From positions 496,001 to 560,000 of the forward strand of contig NZ_JAUFQJ010000006.1 of the NCBI RefSeq assembly GCF_030409685.1: 64,000 bases of DNA. Direction: 5' to 3'. This stretch comes from Ferruginibacter paludis (GTDB taxonomy: Bacteria; Bacteroidota; Bacteroidia; Chitinophagales; Chitinophagaceae). This document shows positions 8,972 to 18,295 of the stretch, in pieces. A program made the position numbers and the translations under genes. Every line of letters begins with the position of its first letter. Position 1 is the stretch's first letter. The notes beneath the pieces were generated by a model. It ran no database searches and had not been told where the DNA came from. It was given only the letters and a program-made list of their open reading frames with translations.

Positions 8972-10411
8972 ATGAAAAACATATTTAAGCTTACCGTTAT
9001 TACAATGGTTACAGGTTTGGTTTTGCTTTCTTCCTGTAAAAAAGAACTGGAAACAACGCCGCAAACCTCTTTAACAGACCTTAAAACTTTTGATGATGTA
9101 AAGAGTGCCCTGAAGGGTTGTTATGCAGGTTTTCAAAGTTCAGCGTATTATAATAATCCTTCTGCTTCTGGTTCTGGAAGCGGATGGAGTGCTTTGCCTG
9201 ATTTAATGGGGGACGACATGATAGAAGCCCTTGAAAGCCTTGGCAACTGGAGAACACAATCCGAAATGAGTTATGCTGCAGATTTTGGACCCATACAAAG
9301 TATTTACAGCCAGGCTTATGAAATTATTTCAAGAGCAAATAACCTTTTAAATGTTATTGATAAGTACGAAACAGGCGACAATGCTGCAGAAGCAAAAACA
9401 ATCAAGGCCCAGGCTTTGGCAATAAGGGCGCATGCTCACTTTGATCTATTGCGATATTTTGCACCGACCTATGAGCGTACTTCTGCCAGCCCCGGGGTTG
9501 CTTACGTAACAATTTTTGATGCATTAAAACCTTTTGCAAATCTGCCTCCACGCAACTCAGTGAAGGAAGACTATGATAAAATTTATGCAGATTTAAATGA
9601 CGCTCTTGCTGCCTTCAGGGATGGAGGTGATACACCGGGTAACGATTCAAGAAATTATATTGACAGTACAGTGGTGTACGCTATGAAGGCCAGGGTGGAT
9701 TATTATGCCTCCGACTGGACCGCCGCCATCGCCGATGCCACCATTGCATTGAACCTTCGGCCACTTACCGATGCTGCCGGATTTGTGGATGTATTTTCGG
9801 CAGCCGGTGAACCCATTCCGTCAAGCGAGGTTTACTGGGCCATTCCATCCGATGGAACTATGACACCGGGTGGCGCTACCAATGGAGCCAATCCTAATTA
9901 CAGGGTTTCTACAGCCATGTCAAACATCATAACCGGGCAGGGTGGCGTGTACTCCAATACCGCACTCATACGTTTTAACCAAACAGGCATTGGTGACTTT
10001 CCGCGTACGCTTTTGCGCAAATATGCAGGTATTAAAAGCTTTAAAGTTTTCAGAGCTGGTGAAATGATGTTGATACGTGCCGAAGCCAGGCAGCGTACAG
10101 GTGTTGCAACGGCCCTGGATGATTTGAATGAGTTGAGAGCAAACCGCGGCGTTGCAACAGGCAACGAAACCGGGGTGGCACTGTTAAATACCATTCTTTT
10201 ACAGCGTCGTGTTGAACTGCTTGGAGAAGGCCACCGATGGTTTGATATTAAGAAGACTACCCGTACCATTGACAGAACCGAGTGCGGCACTGCAGGCGCC
10301 TCTACTTCCAATGTTTGCAGCATTGCTTCCTCTTCAAGGTCCTGGGCATTTCCCATCCCATTTAATGATTTAAAAGTGAACCCTAACCTTACCCAGAACG
10401 AAGGCTATTAA
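8972..10411 (+). CDS. RagB/SusD family nutrient-binding outer-membrane lipoprotein
   Basis: The 479-residue protein has a lipoprotein signal ending in LVLLSSC (lipid-anchored Cys22) followed by KKE, the usual Bacteroidota surface-export context. N-terminal helices (DDVKSALKGCYAGF) and the C-terminal block RRVELLGEGHRWFDIKKT are SusD hallmarks. It would cap the SusC barrel encoded 20 bases upstream, in the same operon. A hairpin at 10448-10484 ends the pair. About 479 residues is normal for the family. Confidence 0.95.
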   Translation: MKNIFKLTVITMVTGLVLLSSCKKELETTPQTSLTDLKTFDDVKSALKGCYAGFQSSAYYNNPSASGSGSGWSALPDLMGDDMIEALESLGNWRTQSEMSYAADFGPIQSIYSQAYEIISRANNLLNVIDKYETGDNAAEAKTIKAQALAIRAHAHFDLLRYFAPTYERTSASPGVAYVTIFDALKPFANLPPRNSVKEDYDKIYADLNDALAAFRDGGDTPGNDSRNYIDSTVVYAMKARVDYYASDWTAAIADATIALNLRPLTDAAGFVDVFSAAGEPIPSSEVYWAIPSDGTMTPGGATNGANPNYRVSTAMSNIITGQGGVYSNTALIRFNQTGIGDFPRTLLRKYAGIKSFKVFRAGEMMLIRAEARQRTGVATALDDLNELRANRGVATGNETGVALLNTILLQRRVELLGEGHRWFDIKKTTRTIDRTECGTAGASTSNVCSIASSSRSWAFPIPFNDLKVNPNLTQNEGY

Positions 10412-10447
10412 AAAGCTGGTTGAGCAAAATATGTATATGCTTAACAG

Positions 10448-10484
10448 AATTAATCAGCATTATACAAATGCTGATTAATTTTTT
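10448..10484 (+). terminator. Terminator of the susC-susD pair
   Basis: AATTAATCAGCAT pairs with ATGCTGATTAATT across a short loop and is followed by a T run. It lies about 40 bases past the susD-like stop codon. The symmetry suggests it could work in both directions. Confidence 0.8.
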
Positions 10485-10588
10485 ACAGGATAGTGGGTCA
10501 GGCAAAAAGCTGTTTTGCACCTTACCTGTTTTTATTTTTAAGCGGATTTTTGTAGCACTTCATTTTATTAAATCAAAATAAAATTTGT

Positions 10589-12565
10589 ATGAAATATTTC
10601 TTTCTTCTTTTTTTCTTTTTTACCCAATTGTATAGCGATGCACAACCAACGCCACCTTTATTAAAAGCCACCGATTTATACCGTTTACCTCAACTGAAAG
10701 ATTGTAAAGCATCGCCTGATGGCATGATGCTGGCATACGTTGTAGCAACAGTGGATACGGCAAAAGATAAAACCATTTCGCATGTTTGGGTGAGTAGTGT
10801 GGATGGTAAAACCACCCTCCGGATGACGAACGGGGAAGACGGCGATTTTGCTCCTCAGTGGAGCCCGGATGGTAAATATTTAAGCTTCCTGTCTTCACGT
10901 AATATCAGTGACGACAGCAGCAGTATCTGGCTATTGGACAGGCGCGGAGGCGAGGGCCAAAAGTTGCTGGATGTAAAAGGCAAACTCACGGAATATGTAT
11001 GGCGGCCTGATGGAGCCAAGATAGCTATGGTAATAAAAGATGCTGACACCGTTGCAACACCAAAACCAAAAAACCGCAAACCTTTTGTGATTGATCGCTA
11101 CCATTTTAAGCAGGACATAGAAGGTTACCTGGATAGCAGCAGCAGCCACATTTATTTGTTTGATGTTGCTACCAAAAAATTGGACACCCTCACAAAAGGT
11201 ATTTACAATGAAACAGGAATTGACTGGAGCCCTGATGGAACACAACTGGCTTTTGTAAGCAATCGTTCCGCAGCTTTTGATTACAATGACAATACCGATA
11301 TCTGGACAATTAAAGCAGTTCCCGGAAGTGAACCCAGGCAAATCACCACTTGGAAAGGTTCCGATGACAGGCCTGTATGGAGCCCTGACGGCACTACTAT
11401 TGCATATTTGCAAAGCTCTGCCGAAGATGATTTTACCATGTATGGTCAAAACCTGCTTTGCGTTGTTGATGCCAACGGAGGCACCCCCCGCAGGCTATCA
11501 GCAAAGTTAGACAGACCGGTCAATAACCCCCATTGGTCAAAAGATAGTAAATCAGTTGCAGCTATTGTTACAGATAACCGGAATGCTTATGCCGCATTAT
11601 TTTCCATAACAGACGGCAGCATGAAACCACTGGGAAACGGCCAGTATAATTGTACTGAAATGGAAGCGCTGAATGACAATAACTGGGCTGTACTGGGAAG
11701 CACACCCCAGATTCCCTACGAACTTTATTTGGTTCAGCACAATGACTATAAGAGACTCACACATCAATCCGATAGTTTTCTTACGCATGTTTCGCTGGCC
11801 AATGTAGAAGGCTTTGAAAGTATCAGTAAAGACGGAACAAAAGTATCAGGCATATTATACACGCCACCTAATGTTGTTAAACAAAAATTGCCGCTTATTT
11901 TATTTATTCACGGAGGTCCTGTTGCCGAGGATGAATTTGATTTTGATGCAGAGCGCCAGGTGTTGGCCTGTGCAGGCTATGCAGTGGCAGCTGTAAATTA
12001 CAGGGGCAGCAATGGAAGAGGCATAGCTTTCTGCAAGGCCATTTATGCAGACTGGGGAAACAAAGAAGTAAAAGACATTATCGGCGCAGCAAATTATTTG
12101 ATAGCAAAAGGCATTGCAGATTCGGCGCGAATGGGCATTGGCGGCTGGAGCTATGGAGGAATTTTAACAGACTATGTTATTGCCACAGACAATCGTTTTA
12201 AAGCTGCCTCCAGCGGCGCTGGCAGCGCCTTGCAACTGAGCATGTACGGCGTAGATCAGTACATCAACCAATACAACAACGAATTAGGTAGACCATGGGA
12301 GCATCCGGACAGGTGGATTAAATTATCCTATCCTTTTTTCAAAGCCAGTAAAATAAAAACACCTACCCTTTTTATGGCTTCACAAAATGATTTTAATGTA
12401 CCGGTTGAGGGTGCAGAGCAAATGTACACCGCGTTAAAAACACTGGGTATACCAACTCAACTGGTAATTTATCCGGGCCAGTATCACGGCATTACTGTTC
12501 CATCTTACCAGGCAGACAGGTTGCAAAGATGGATTAAGTGGTATGATAAATACCTGAAGTACTAG
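10589..12565 (+). CDS. S9 family prolyl-oligopeptidase-like serine peptidase
   Basis: The 658-residue protein has an N-terminal signal peptide (MKYFFLLFFFFTQLY), a beta-propeller built of WSPDG-type TolB-like blades (about 30-380), and a C-terminal alpha/beta-hydrolase domain. The nucleophile Ser lies in GIGGWSYGG, the Asp in MASQNDFNVPVEGA and the His in YPGQYHGI, so the triad is complete. Relatives are acylaminoacyl- or dipeptidyl-type peptidases in the periplasm. It follows susC-susD but after a terminator, so it is probably transcribed separately. Joint use in peptide uptake is inference. Confidence 0.93.
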   Translation: MKYFFLLFFFFTQLYSDAQPTPPLLKATDLYRLPQLKDCKASPDGMMLAYVVATVDTAKDKTISHVWVSSVDGKTTLRMTNGEDGDFAPQWSPDGKYLSFLSSRNISDDSSSIWLLDRRGGEGQKLLDVKGKLTEYVWRPDGAKIAMVIKDADTVATPKPKNRKPFVIDRYHFKQDIEGYLDSSSSHIYLFDVATKKLDTLTKGIYNETGIDWSPDGTQLAFVSNRSAAFDYNDNTDIWTIKAVPGSEPRQITTWKGSDDRPVWSPDGTTIAYLQSSAEDDFTMYGQNLLCVVDANGGTPRRLSAKLDRPVNNPHWSKDSKSVAAIVTDNRNAYAALFSITDGSMKPLGNGQYNCTEMEALNDNNWAVLGSTPQIPYELYLVQHNDYKRLTHQSDSFLTHVSLANVEGFESISKDGTKVSGILYTPPNVVKQKLPLILFIHGGPVAEDEFDFDAERQVLACAGYAVAAVNYRGSNGRGIAFCKAIYADWGNKEVKDIIGAANYLIAKGIADSARMGIGGWSYGGILTDYVIATDNRFKAASSGAGSALQLSMYGVDQYINQYNNELGRPWEHPDRWIKLSYPFFKASKIKTPTLFMASQNDFNVPVEGAEQMYTALKTLGIPTQLVIYPGQYHGITVPSYQADRLQRWIKWYDKYLKY

Positions 12566-12626
12566 TTAATCAGTTGCAATAACCAACGGCTGCCTGCTGG
12601 TTCAAATAAGACTGCTACCAATAAAA

Positions 12627-12665
12627 GAGGGATCTCAATCAACGTTGAATGAGATCCCTTTTTTA
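12627..12665 (+). terminator. Terminator after the S9 peptidase
   Basis: The 9-bp stem GGGATCTCA/TGAGATCCC has a loop that is itself partly self-complementary, and is followed by TTTTTT. It lies 60 bases past the stop codon. Confidence 0.88.
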
Positions 12666-12778
12666 TATTCCTTGCTCTGGAGCATCAGACTAATTGCAGT
12701 TTGTATATATTTTTCCTGGCTGATAGTTTTTAAAATCCCAATCCGTCATGTCTACCATAATCACCTTAATCAAATGTA

Positions 12779-13540
12779 TTATTCACCGCCAACTTTTCTG
12801 AGCATATCTACCAATGCTTCCGGTGCAGACCATTGTGCATTGTGATCCGCTTCCAATACCAAAATTGGCCAGCCTTTTTTCCAGGCTCTTTCAGCCTGCG
12901 ATGCAAAATCATCAGCTTTGGCCTCCTTTCCTTTTTCAACGGTAAGTATATACGTGGTAGGAATTTTTAAACGTTCCTTATTGTTAAGCGATATGGCATC
13001 TGTAAAAGTTTTATATGGATGCGGAACATCTTTTGGCGGCATCTTACCGGCAGCAACCCATGGGGGCACAATAAATCCGTTCACTACCATTTTCCTGATT
13101 CCTTCAGCACGACTTCCCTGTATGCTTTCCACACTTTCGCCGTTCTCCGGCACAAAGGCATCCAGGTAAATCAACTTTTTTATCCGGCCCGGCAAACTGT
13201 CTGCAACACCGGTCACCACCATACCGCCGTAACTATGGCCCACCAATATCACATCGTGCAGGTCTTCGTACAAAATCATATTTACCACGTCTTTGATGTG
13301 CGTGTCCAGTCCTACGCTGGTAGTAGCCAGATGCACACGTTCTCCCTGCCCGGTTAATGACGGACGATACACGACGGCACCTTTTTCGGTAAGCAATGAA
13401 TCTACTTTTTTAAACGCCCAGCTACCACCCCATGCACCATGTACAATCACATAAATTGGTTTCGCAGGTGATTGCGCATTGCCACTAAGGCAAAAACTTG
13501 TTGCCATCATGGATAATAATAAATACAGGCAGCGTTTCAT
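12779..13540 (-). CDS. Exported alpha/beta-hydrolase
   Basis: The 253-residue protein has a signal peptide (MKRCLYLLLSMMATSFCLSG), an oxyanion-hole strand YVIVHGAWGGSW, a nucleophile elbow VILVGHSYGGMVVTG and a late His in LEADHNAQW. It resembles small esterase-like hydrolases of the MhpC/salicylate-esterase group and is probably periplasmic. The substrate is unknown. It is convergent with the S9 peptidase and about 280 bases from the DUF2911 gene on the other side, so it is likely its own transcription unit. Confidence 0.85.
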   Translation of the reverse strand: MKRCLYLLLSMMATSFCLSGNAQSPAKPIYVIVHGAWGGSWAFKKVDSLLTEKGAVVYRPSLTGQGERVHLATTSVGLDTHIKDVVNMILYEDLHDVILVGHSYGGMVVTGVADSLPGRIKKLIYLDAFVPENGESVESIQGSRAEGIRKMVVNGFIVPPWVAAGKMPPKDVPHPYKTFTDAISLNNKERLKIPTTYILTVEKGKEAKADDFASQAERAWKKGWPILVLEADHNAQWSAPEALVDMLRKVGGE

Positions 13541-13773
13541 GTAAAGTAATTTAAGTTAAATAGATACCTGCAATTTTTACGTGTTTGCAGGCAATTCAAA
13601 AACAATCCCCAATGTACATTTTTTATGTTACTTACTTTTAAATTATGCCCATTGCTGTTGCAGTAATTTGGCGGGGGCGCAGCTTATCGGATAAATAAAT
13701 ATTCCGCTACCTCCAATAAAACTAAAATGGCAACCGCTCATGGTACCTGGCCGCAATGAGTATTTTTATTAGG

Positions 13774-13805
13774 TTGATTTTACATGTTTCAACCGCTTAT
13801 ATTTG
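13774..13805 (+). promoter_or_regulatory. Promoter of the DUF2911 gene
   Basis: A TTG at 13774-13776 and TATATTTG at 13798-13805 are separated by 21 bp and match the Bacteroidota -33/-7 pattern. The predicted start of transcription is near 13812, 10 bases before ATG 13822. This rules out translation from the longer open frame at 13756. Confidence 0.7.
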
Positions 13806-13821
13806 CAATAAAAAAACTGCC

Positions 13822-14658
13822 ATGATAAAAAAATTAAGCCTCGTAATGACGCTCTGTGCATTTGCTTTTTGTTCTTTCGCCCAGCAATTAAACACGCCAC
13901 AGCCTTCAACAACCCAGGAGGTGAAGCAAAACTTCGGCCTGTCCAAAATTGAGTTATCTTATTCAAGACCGGGAATGAAAGGACGCAAGATTTTTGGTGA
14001 CCTTGTTCCTTATGGAAAAGTATGGCGTACAGGTGCCAACAGTGCAACCACCCTTACTTTTGGCGATGACGTAACTATTGGCGGAAAAAAAATCCCTGCC
14101 GGTAAATATGGTTTATTAACCATCCCAAATGCAGGCGAATGGACCGTAATTATTACTAAACAAACTGATGTTACCAGTCCCGCCGCTTACAAGCAGGACC
14201 AGGATGTTGTGCGTGTAACAGCAAAGCCTGTTAACCTTGGCTTTCCGGTAGAAACATTTTCGATTTTGTTTGGAGATGTAACTGCCAACAGTTGCAATTT
14301 GCAGATTATTTGGGATGATATTGTAGTAGCTGTACCAATAACCACCGATGTGGATACTAAAGTTACTGCGCAGATTAAAGAGTTGATGGAAAAAGATAAC
14401 CGCCCTTATTTTGCGGCCGCCATGTATTACATGGACAACGGTAAAGATCTTAACCAGGCACTGGCTTGGCTTGAAAAAGCAACTGCGCAAAACCCCGATG
14501 CATTTTATATGTTTTACCAGAAAGCCCGTGTGCTGGCGAAGCTCGGGAAAAAGCAGGAAGCTTTAGCGGTATCAAAAAAATCAATTGAATTGGCGCAAGC
14601 AGCAAAAAATGATGATTATGTAGCGCTTAATATGAAGCTGCAGAATGAGTTAAAATAA
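13822..14658 (+). CDS. DUF2911 domain protein with a C-terminal helical (TPR-like) repeat
   Basis: The 278-residue protein starts with a signal peptide (MIKKLSLVMTLCAFAFCSFA). Residues about 22-165 match DUF2911 (LSYSRPGMKGRKIFGDLVPY, GKVWRTGANSATTLTFGDDV, IPAGKYGLLTIP). Residues about 195-278 are alpha-helical with two TPR-like units (NQALAWLEKATAQNPDAF, then YQKARVLAKLGKKQEAL). This two-part layout is common in Bacteroidota, but the biochemical role is unknown. A promoter ends just before the chosen start and a bidirectional terminator follows. Confidence 0.9.
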   Translation: MIKKLSLVMTLCAFAFCSFAQQLNTPQPSTTQEVKQNFGLSKIELSYSRPGMKGRKIFGDLVPYGKVWRTGANSATTLTFGDDVTIGGKKIPAGKYGLLTIPNAGEWTVIITKQTDVTSPAAYKQDQDVVRVTAKPVNLGFPVETFSILFGDVTANSCNLQIIWDDIVVAVPITTDVDTKVTAQIKELMEKDNRPYFAAAMYYMDNGKDLNQALAWLEKATAQNPDAFYMFYQKARVLAKLGKKQEALAVSKKSIELAQAAKNDDYVALNMKLQNELK

Positions 14659-14671
14659 ACCAGGAACCGGT

Positions 14672-14711
14672 AAAAAAAGGGATACGAAACTTTTTGGTAT
14701 CCCTTTTTTTT
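14672..14711 (+). terminator. Bidirectional terminator between the DUF2911 and nitroreductase genes
   Basis: AAAAAAAGGGATAC pairs with GTATCCCTTTTTTT. The A and T tracts on both sides let it stop transcription from either of the two convergent genes. Confidence 0.85.
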
Positions 14712-14714
14712 GTG

Positions 14715-15296
14715 CTATTTCTGCCAAACAACCTTCTCACTCAGAGCTATTTTTCTGTGTCCCTCGTTATGCTCATTTGTTTTACCAAGAAAAAGAATGC
14801 CAAGGATATGATCCTGCTCATTCAGTTGAAAATAGTTCTTCATAGCAGGGTGCAATATCATACCACCGGTACTCCATAGTGTAGCTATATCCAAAGCTTG
14901 TGCTCCCAATAATATATTTTGTACAGCACAGGAAACGGCAGCCAGTTCTTCCATTGCAGGTATTTTTTCATTGCTCCGTTTCATTATGCAAACAATTAAA
15001 TGCGATGATTTTTCACCATTGGCAATGATGCTATCAAACTTTCCCTGCATAAACTTTTCTGCCAGTGTAAACTGCTGATAAAGCAGCGCATGCTGCCTGC
15101 TAAAATCATTTACTTTTTTACCTGAATACACAACAAAACGCCATGGCTCAGAAAACGTGTGGGTAGGCGCCCAGTCTGCCAGTTCAAGCAGTTGTTCAAT
15201 TTGCTCATCAGGAATTTTATTGCCATTAAACATGACTGGTTTTATGCTGCGCCGGTTTTTTATAATGGCCGACAAAGTAGAAAAATCGTTGTTCAT
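14715..15296 (-). CDS. Nitroreductase family flavoprotein
   Basis: The 193-residue protein has the FMN-binding start NRRSIKPVMFNGNKIPDEQI, the segment LLELADWAPTHTFSEPWRFV and the C-terminal dimer element. It is close to the short YdjA-type nitroreductases, which use NAD(P)H and FMN. The length is normal. The physiological substrate is unknown. It is convergent with the DUF2911 gene. Confidence 0.9.
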   Translation of the reverse strand: MNNDFSTLSAIIKNRRSIKPVMFNGNKIPDEQIEQLLELADWAPTHTFSEPWRFVVYSGKKVNDFSRQHALLYQQFTLAEKFMQGKFDSIIANGEKSSHLIVCIMKRSNEKIPAMEELAAVSCAVQNILLGAQALDIATLWSTGGMILHPAMKNYFQLNEQDHILGILFLGKTNEHNEGHRKIALSEKVVWQK

Positions 15297-15357
15297 ACAC
15301 TGGAGTTAAACTGCAAAGTAACATCAATGCGAGCCAATTGATTTAACGTTTAAGATT

Positions 15358-15477
15358 TTATTTACTGAACACTATTTCAGGCAACGAGCCACACCGCACT
15401 GGTGCACCATTTTGGCCGTATTTGTCTATCGATGAAAATGCCGCACTGCAATTGGAGCACTGCTGGCTTTTTAGCAT
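15358..15477 (-). CDS. Possible 39-residue Zn-ribbon-like micro-protein
   Basis: A short open frame runs from ATG 15477 to TAA 15358-15360. It contains CSNCSAAF and a third Cys in VRCGS, a CxxC-x(n)-C pattern with the look of half a zinc knuckle, plus a charged IDKYGQNG turn. It lies in an otherwise empty 310-bp gap between two same-strand genes. No promoter was seen. It could be a real micro-protein, a relic of a longer Zn-finger protein, or chance. Confidence 0.25.
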   Translation of the reverse strand: MLKSQQCSNCSAAFSSIDKYGQNGAPVRCGSLPEIVFSK

Positions 15478-15607
15478 TTGTTATCTAATCTTTGGCGACA
15501 TAGGTAATTTTTAATTATTGTAATTGATAAATCATAGTATAAAAAAAGTGACCCGCATAAAGCAGGTCAACAATAAAATAATATATAAAATAACAATAGC
15601 GGTTTAT

Positions 15608-16723
15608 TTACACCCTTACATATATCTTCTTCTTATCAAGGAAATAACCTACCAGCCAGCATACGAGCATCACACTGATGGCAAACAGTAAAGAACCAAA
15701 GTAATCTCCGGCATGTACATAAATCGTTTCGTATATCCATTTGTAGACAGATACTTTTGGTTGCACCGTGAATACATACAGCAGCGTTACTCCCAGTTCG
15801 CTCAGCAAATAAATAAATAAAGGATTACGGCCGAACACTTCGAAAAAATAAGTCCACCTGGTTTTGTGCAAAAAGTCGATAATATAAATGACAGCAGAAA
15901 TAATAATACAATCGAGCCCTACGGTTAACAGCACAAAAGAGCCTGTCCATAATTTTTTATTAACCGGGAAAAAGTGATTCCAGGCCCAGGCCAACGCCAT
16001 CAGGCTGGCACCTGCCAAAAGCAACTGCGCAAGCATCTCGTAGGTCTTTCCTTTACGCTGAATAAAACTTCCTACGGCAAAACCACCTATTACATTACCA
16101 ACGGCAGACATAGTTCCCAGCAAGCCTTCAGGATCAAAAGCAACGCCTTCTCCATGGTATAAATGATCATTGCCCAGCAACCATTTATCCAGCAAAATGC
16201 CCGCATTTCCTTCCATACTGAAAGGGTCTCCCTGGCCATACAACAACAAAATAAACCAATACATTAAAAGCAGTGCCACCGCAACCAGCATGGTTAATTT
16301 AGGTTTTAAGAAATACAAAAGCAAGGCTGCAATACCATAGCACAGGGCAATGCGTTGCAATACACCGAACACTCTTGTATGGCTAAAAGGCGCCATCTCC
16401 CAATGGCCGGAAACTTGTTTTACAAAAGGAAACCAATACATCAGGTAACCAAGTAAAAAAATTATCAATGTTCTTTTTAAGATCTTCCATACCACTGCAC
16501 CGGCAGGTAAATTATCCCAGCGTGGCATAACAAAGCTTAAGGCGTTTCCAACTGCAAATAAAAAAGACGGGAAGACAAGATCAGTGGGCGTGAAGCCATT
16601 CCAATGGGCGTGTTCCAATTCAGAGTAAGTAGTGAGGCCATTACCAGGCGTATTAACAATAATCATAAAACAAATCGTCATACCACGAAACACATCCAGT
16701 GCAGTAAATCTTTGTGATGCCAT
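15608..16723 (-). CDS. Heparan-alpha-glucosaminide N-acetyltransferase-like membrane protein (DUF5009/DUF1624 type)
   Basis: The 371-residue polytopic protein opens with RFTALDVFRGMTICFMIIVN and continues with HWNGFTPTDLVFPSFLFAVG, the signature of the NagX/HGSNAT-like transmembrane acyltransferase family; about ten hydrophobic segments follow. Such proteins are thought to move acetyl groups across the inner membrane to amino sugars. In Bacteroidota they often sit with glycan-use genes, but here there is no such neighbour. Length is normal. Confidence 0.88.
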   Translation of the reverse strand: MASQRFTALDVFRGMTICFMIIVNTPGNGLTTYSELEHAHWNGFTPTDLVFPSFLFAVGNALSFVMPRWDNLPAGAVVWKILKRTLIIFLLGYLMYWFPFVKQVSGHWEMAPFSHTRVFGVLQRIALCYGIAALLLYFLKPKLTMLVAVALLLMYWFILLLYGQGDPFSMEGNAGILLDKWLLGNDHLYHGEGVAFDPEGLLGTMSAVGNVIGGFAVGSFIQRKGKTYEMLAQLLLAGASLMALAWAWNHFFPVNKKLWTGSFVLLTVGLDCIIISAVIYIIDFLHKTRWTYFFEVFGRNPLFIYLLSELGVTLLYVFTVQPKVSVYKWIYETIYVHAGDYFGSLLFAISVMLVCWLVGYFLDKKKIYVRV

Positions 16724-16927
16724 AAGCCGTCTATTTTTTTTAAAAGTATTGAAATATTTATTGAAACAACAATCGTATTTTTCTTAATGCATAGTAAACC
16801 TATATCAGTTAAGCTATTTATTTAATTATTAATTGCTATCAGGATAGAGAGCAAACACAATGCTGACTTGCAAATCAAAAATTTCAAAACTGTAAAACGA
16901 AAAGTAACCGCAACGTCGGGTAATGGC

Positions 16928-16958
16928 AAAAAAAATAGCAACCTGCGAACAGGTTGCT
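16928..16958 (-). terminator. Terminator of the coiled-coil membrane protein gene
   Basis: A perfect 9-bp stem, AGCAACCTG/CAGGTTGCT, has a 4-base loop. Read on the minus strand it is followed by a run of T. It lies about 45 bases past the stop codon of the gene ending at 17004. Confidence 0.88.
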
Positions 16959-17003
16959 AATAGCATTTTAAAGGATAATGCAATCGTACTATATAATAAA
17001 TGA

Positions 17004-17981
17004 TTAACTAAACAGGCCGCCTTTTTTCAATTCACGCGTTCCTTCGCCAATCTTAAATCCGTTCTGATAAATCTGGATAGTATAGCTTCCTTTCTGGAAA
17101 CTTTGTCCCGGAGCAAAAGCAAATTCTACATTCTTCTTTTTTGATGTTTCCAAATCAACAGGTAATTTAGCGGTGAAAGCTTTATCGCCATCTTCACGTG
17201 TTGTGAAAGTACCTGAACCTAATTTTTCTGCAGAAATTGGTTTTCCATCAGGTCCGATTACAACTACATAAACATCTGTCATTCCTGACTGAATAATGCG
17301 ATTGTTTACGTCGAAAGAAATAACCAGTTTGTCAACACGCTTTGCGGTAGTAGTGATTTTTTCTTTACCATTCTTCTTAACATTAATCGCTGTAATAGCA
17401 ATGTTGGAAGCGTTTAGCGTAGAAGCTACATCCACTTTCTTTTCAAGGTCCTGCTTAATTACAGTAGTAGTATTTAAGTCAGTAGTCAATTTTTCTTTGT
17501 CGGCTGTTAAAGCAACTTTATCAGCTGTCAAAGATTGATTCTCCTGGGTTAACTTAGCAATCTCTTCCTGCATGCCTGTGATTTTGCCATTTAAATCAGC
17601 AATCAAGGTTTTAGCCTTTGCCAATTCAGCAGCAGTAGCATTCTTTTTATTTAAAATACTGCGGATCTGGTTTTTTGTCTTTGCGATCTCGCTGGTTTTA
17701 TCTTTTAATTTACTTTCTAATGAAGTATTAACGGTACCCAATGAATCAAGACGAGCCAGTGATCCGTCAAAGCTTTTCTGGATATCGCTTTTTTCATCTG
17801 AAACTTTAGCAATGGTAGTTTCCTGCTGGTGAATCACTTCACCTGTTTTGTTTTTATCTACTATTGCATAACCGCCGACGCCAACTAAAGCAACTGCTAA
17901 AGCAGCGATAATGCCGTTTTTGTAATTCGAACGCGGAGCCGAACTTGTTGTAGTGGCCGCTGGAAAATTTGAATCGCTCAT
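17004..17981 (-). CDS. Single-pass membrane protein with long coiled coil
   Basis: About 325 residues from ATG 17981 (MSDSNFPAATT). A transmembrane helix at about residues 23-42 (NGIIAALAVALVGVGGYAIV) is followed by a coiled coil of about 130 residues rich in Lys, Glu and Leu (LTADKVALTADKEKLTTDL) and a beta-rich C-terminal domain ending in GEGTRELKKGGLFS. It is an envelope protein of unknown role. The open frame extends to 18020, but those 13 residues look unlike a start region. It is monocistronic with its own terminator. Confidence 0.8.
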   Translation of the reverse strand: MSDSNFPAATTTSSAPRSNYKNGIIAALAVALVGVGGYAIVDKNKTGEVIHQQETTIAKVSDEKSDIQKSFDGSLARLDSLGTVNTSLESKLKDKTSEIAKTKNQIRSILNKKNATAAELAKAKTLIADLNGKITGMQEEIAKLTQENQSLTADKVALTADKEKLTTDLNTTTVIKQDLEKKVDVASTLNASNIAITAINVKKNGKEKITTTAKRVDKLVISFDVNNRIIQSGMTDVYVVVIGPDGKPISAEKLGSGTFTTREDGDKAFTAKLPVDLETSKKKNVEFAFAPGQSFQKGSYTIQIYQNGFKIGEGTRELKKGGLFS

Positions 17982-18295
17982 GATATTAAGTTTTAAGTTA
18001 TAAATAGTTATCAGCAACATCTGAAAGCAGGAAAGAATTAATTTTCAAGCAATTTTTTGATGTTTGACCGACATAAAACCATTATCATGCCAATTTTTTT
18101 TATTGAAAAAAAATTGTATTAGTAAACAGTATATTTTCTTGTAAAACAGCTGTAAAATGGGGCTAAATAAATTTTTAAAAAAGATTTTGCTGGCGAAATT
18201 CTGTAAAAGTAAAACACGAAAAAATTAAACAGCAGGCGCTGTCTGATTAGAAAAAATCCTTTTATTAAAAATAAAAATCTTTTTGACTGGCCGTA

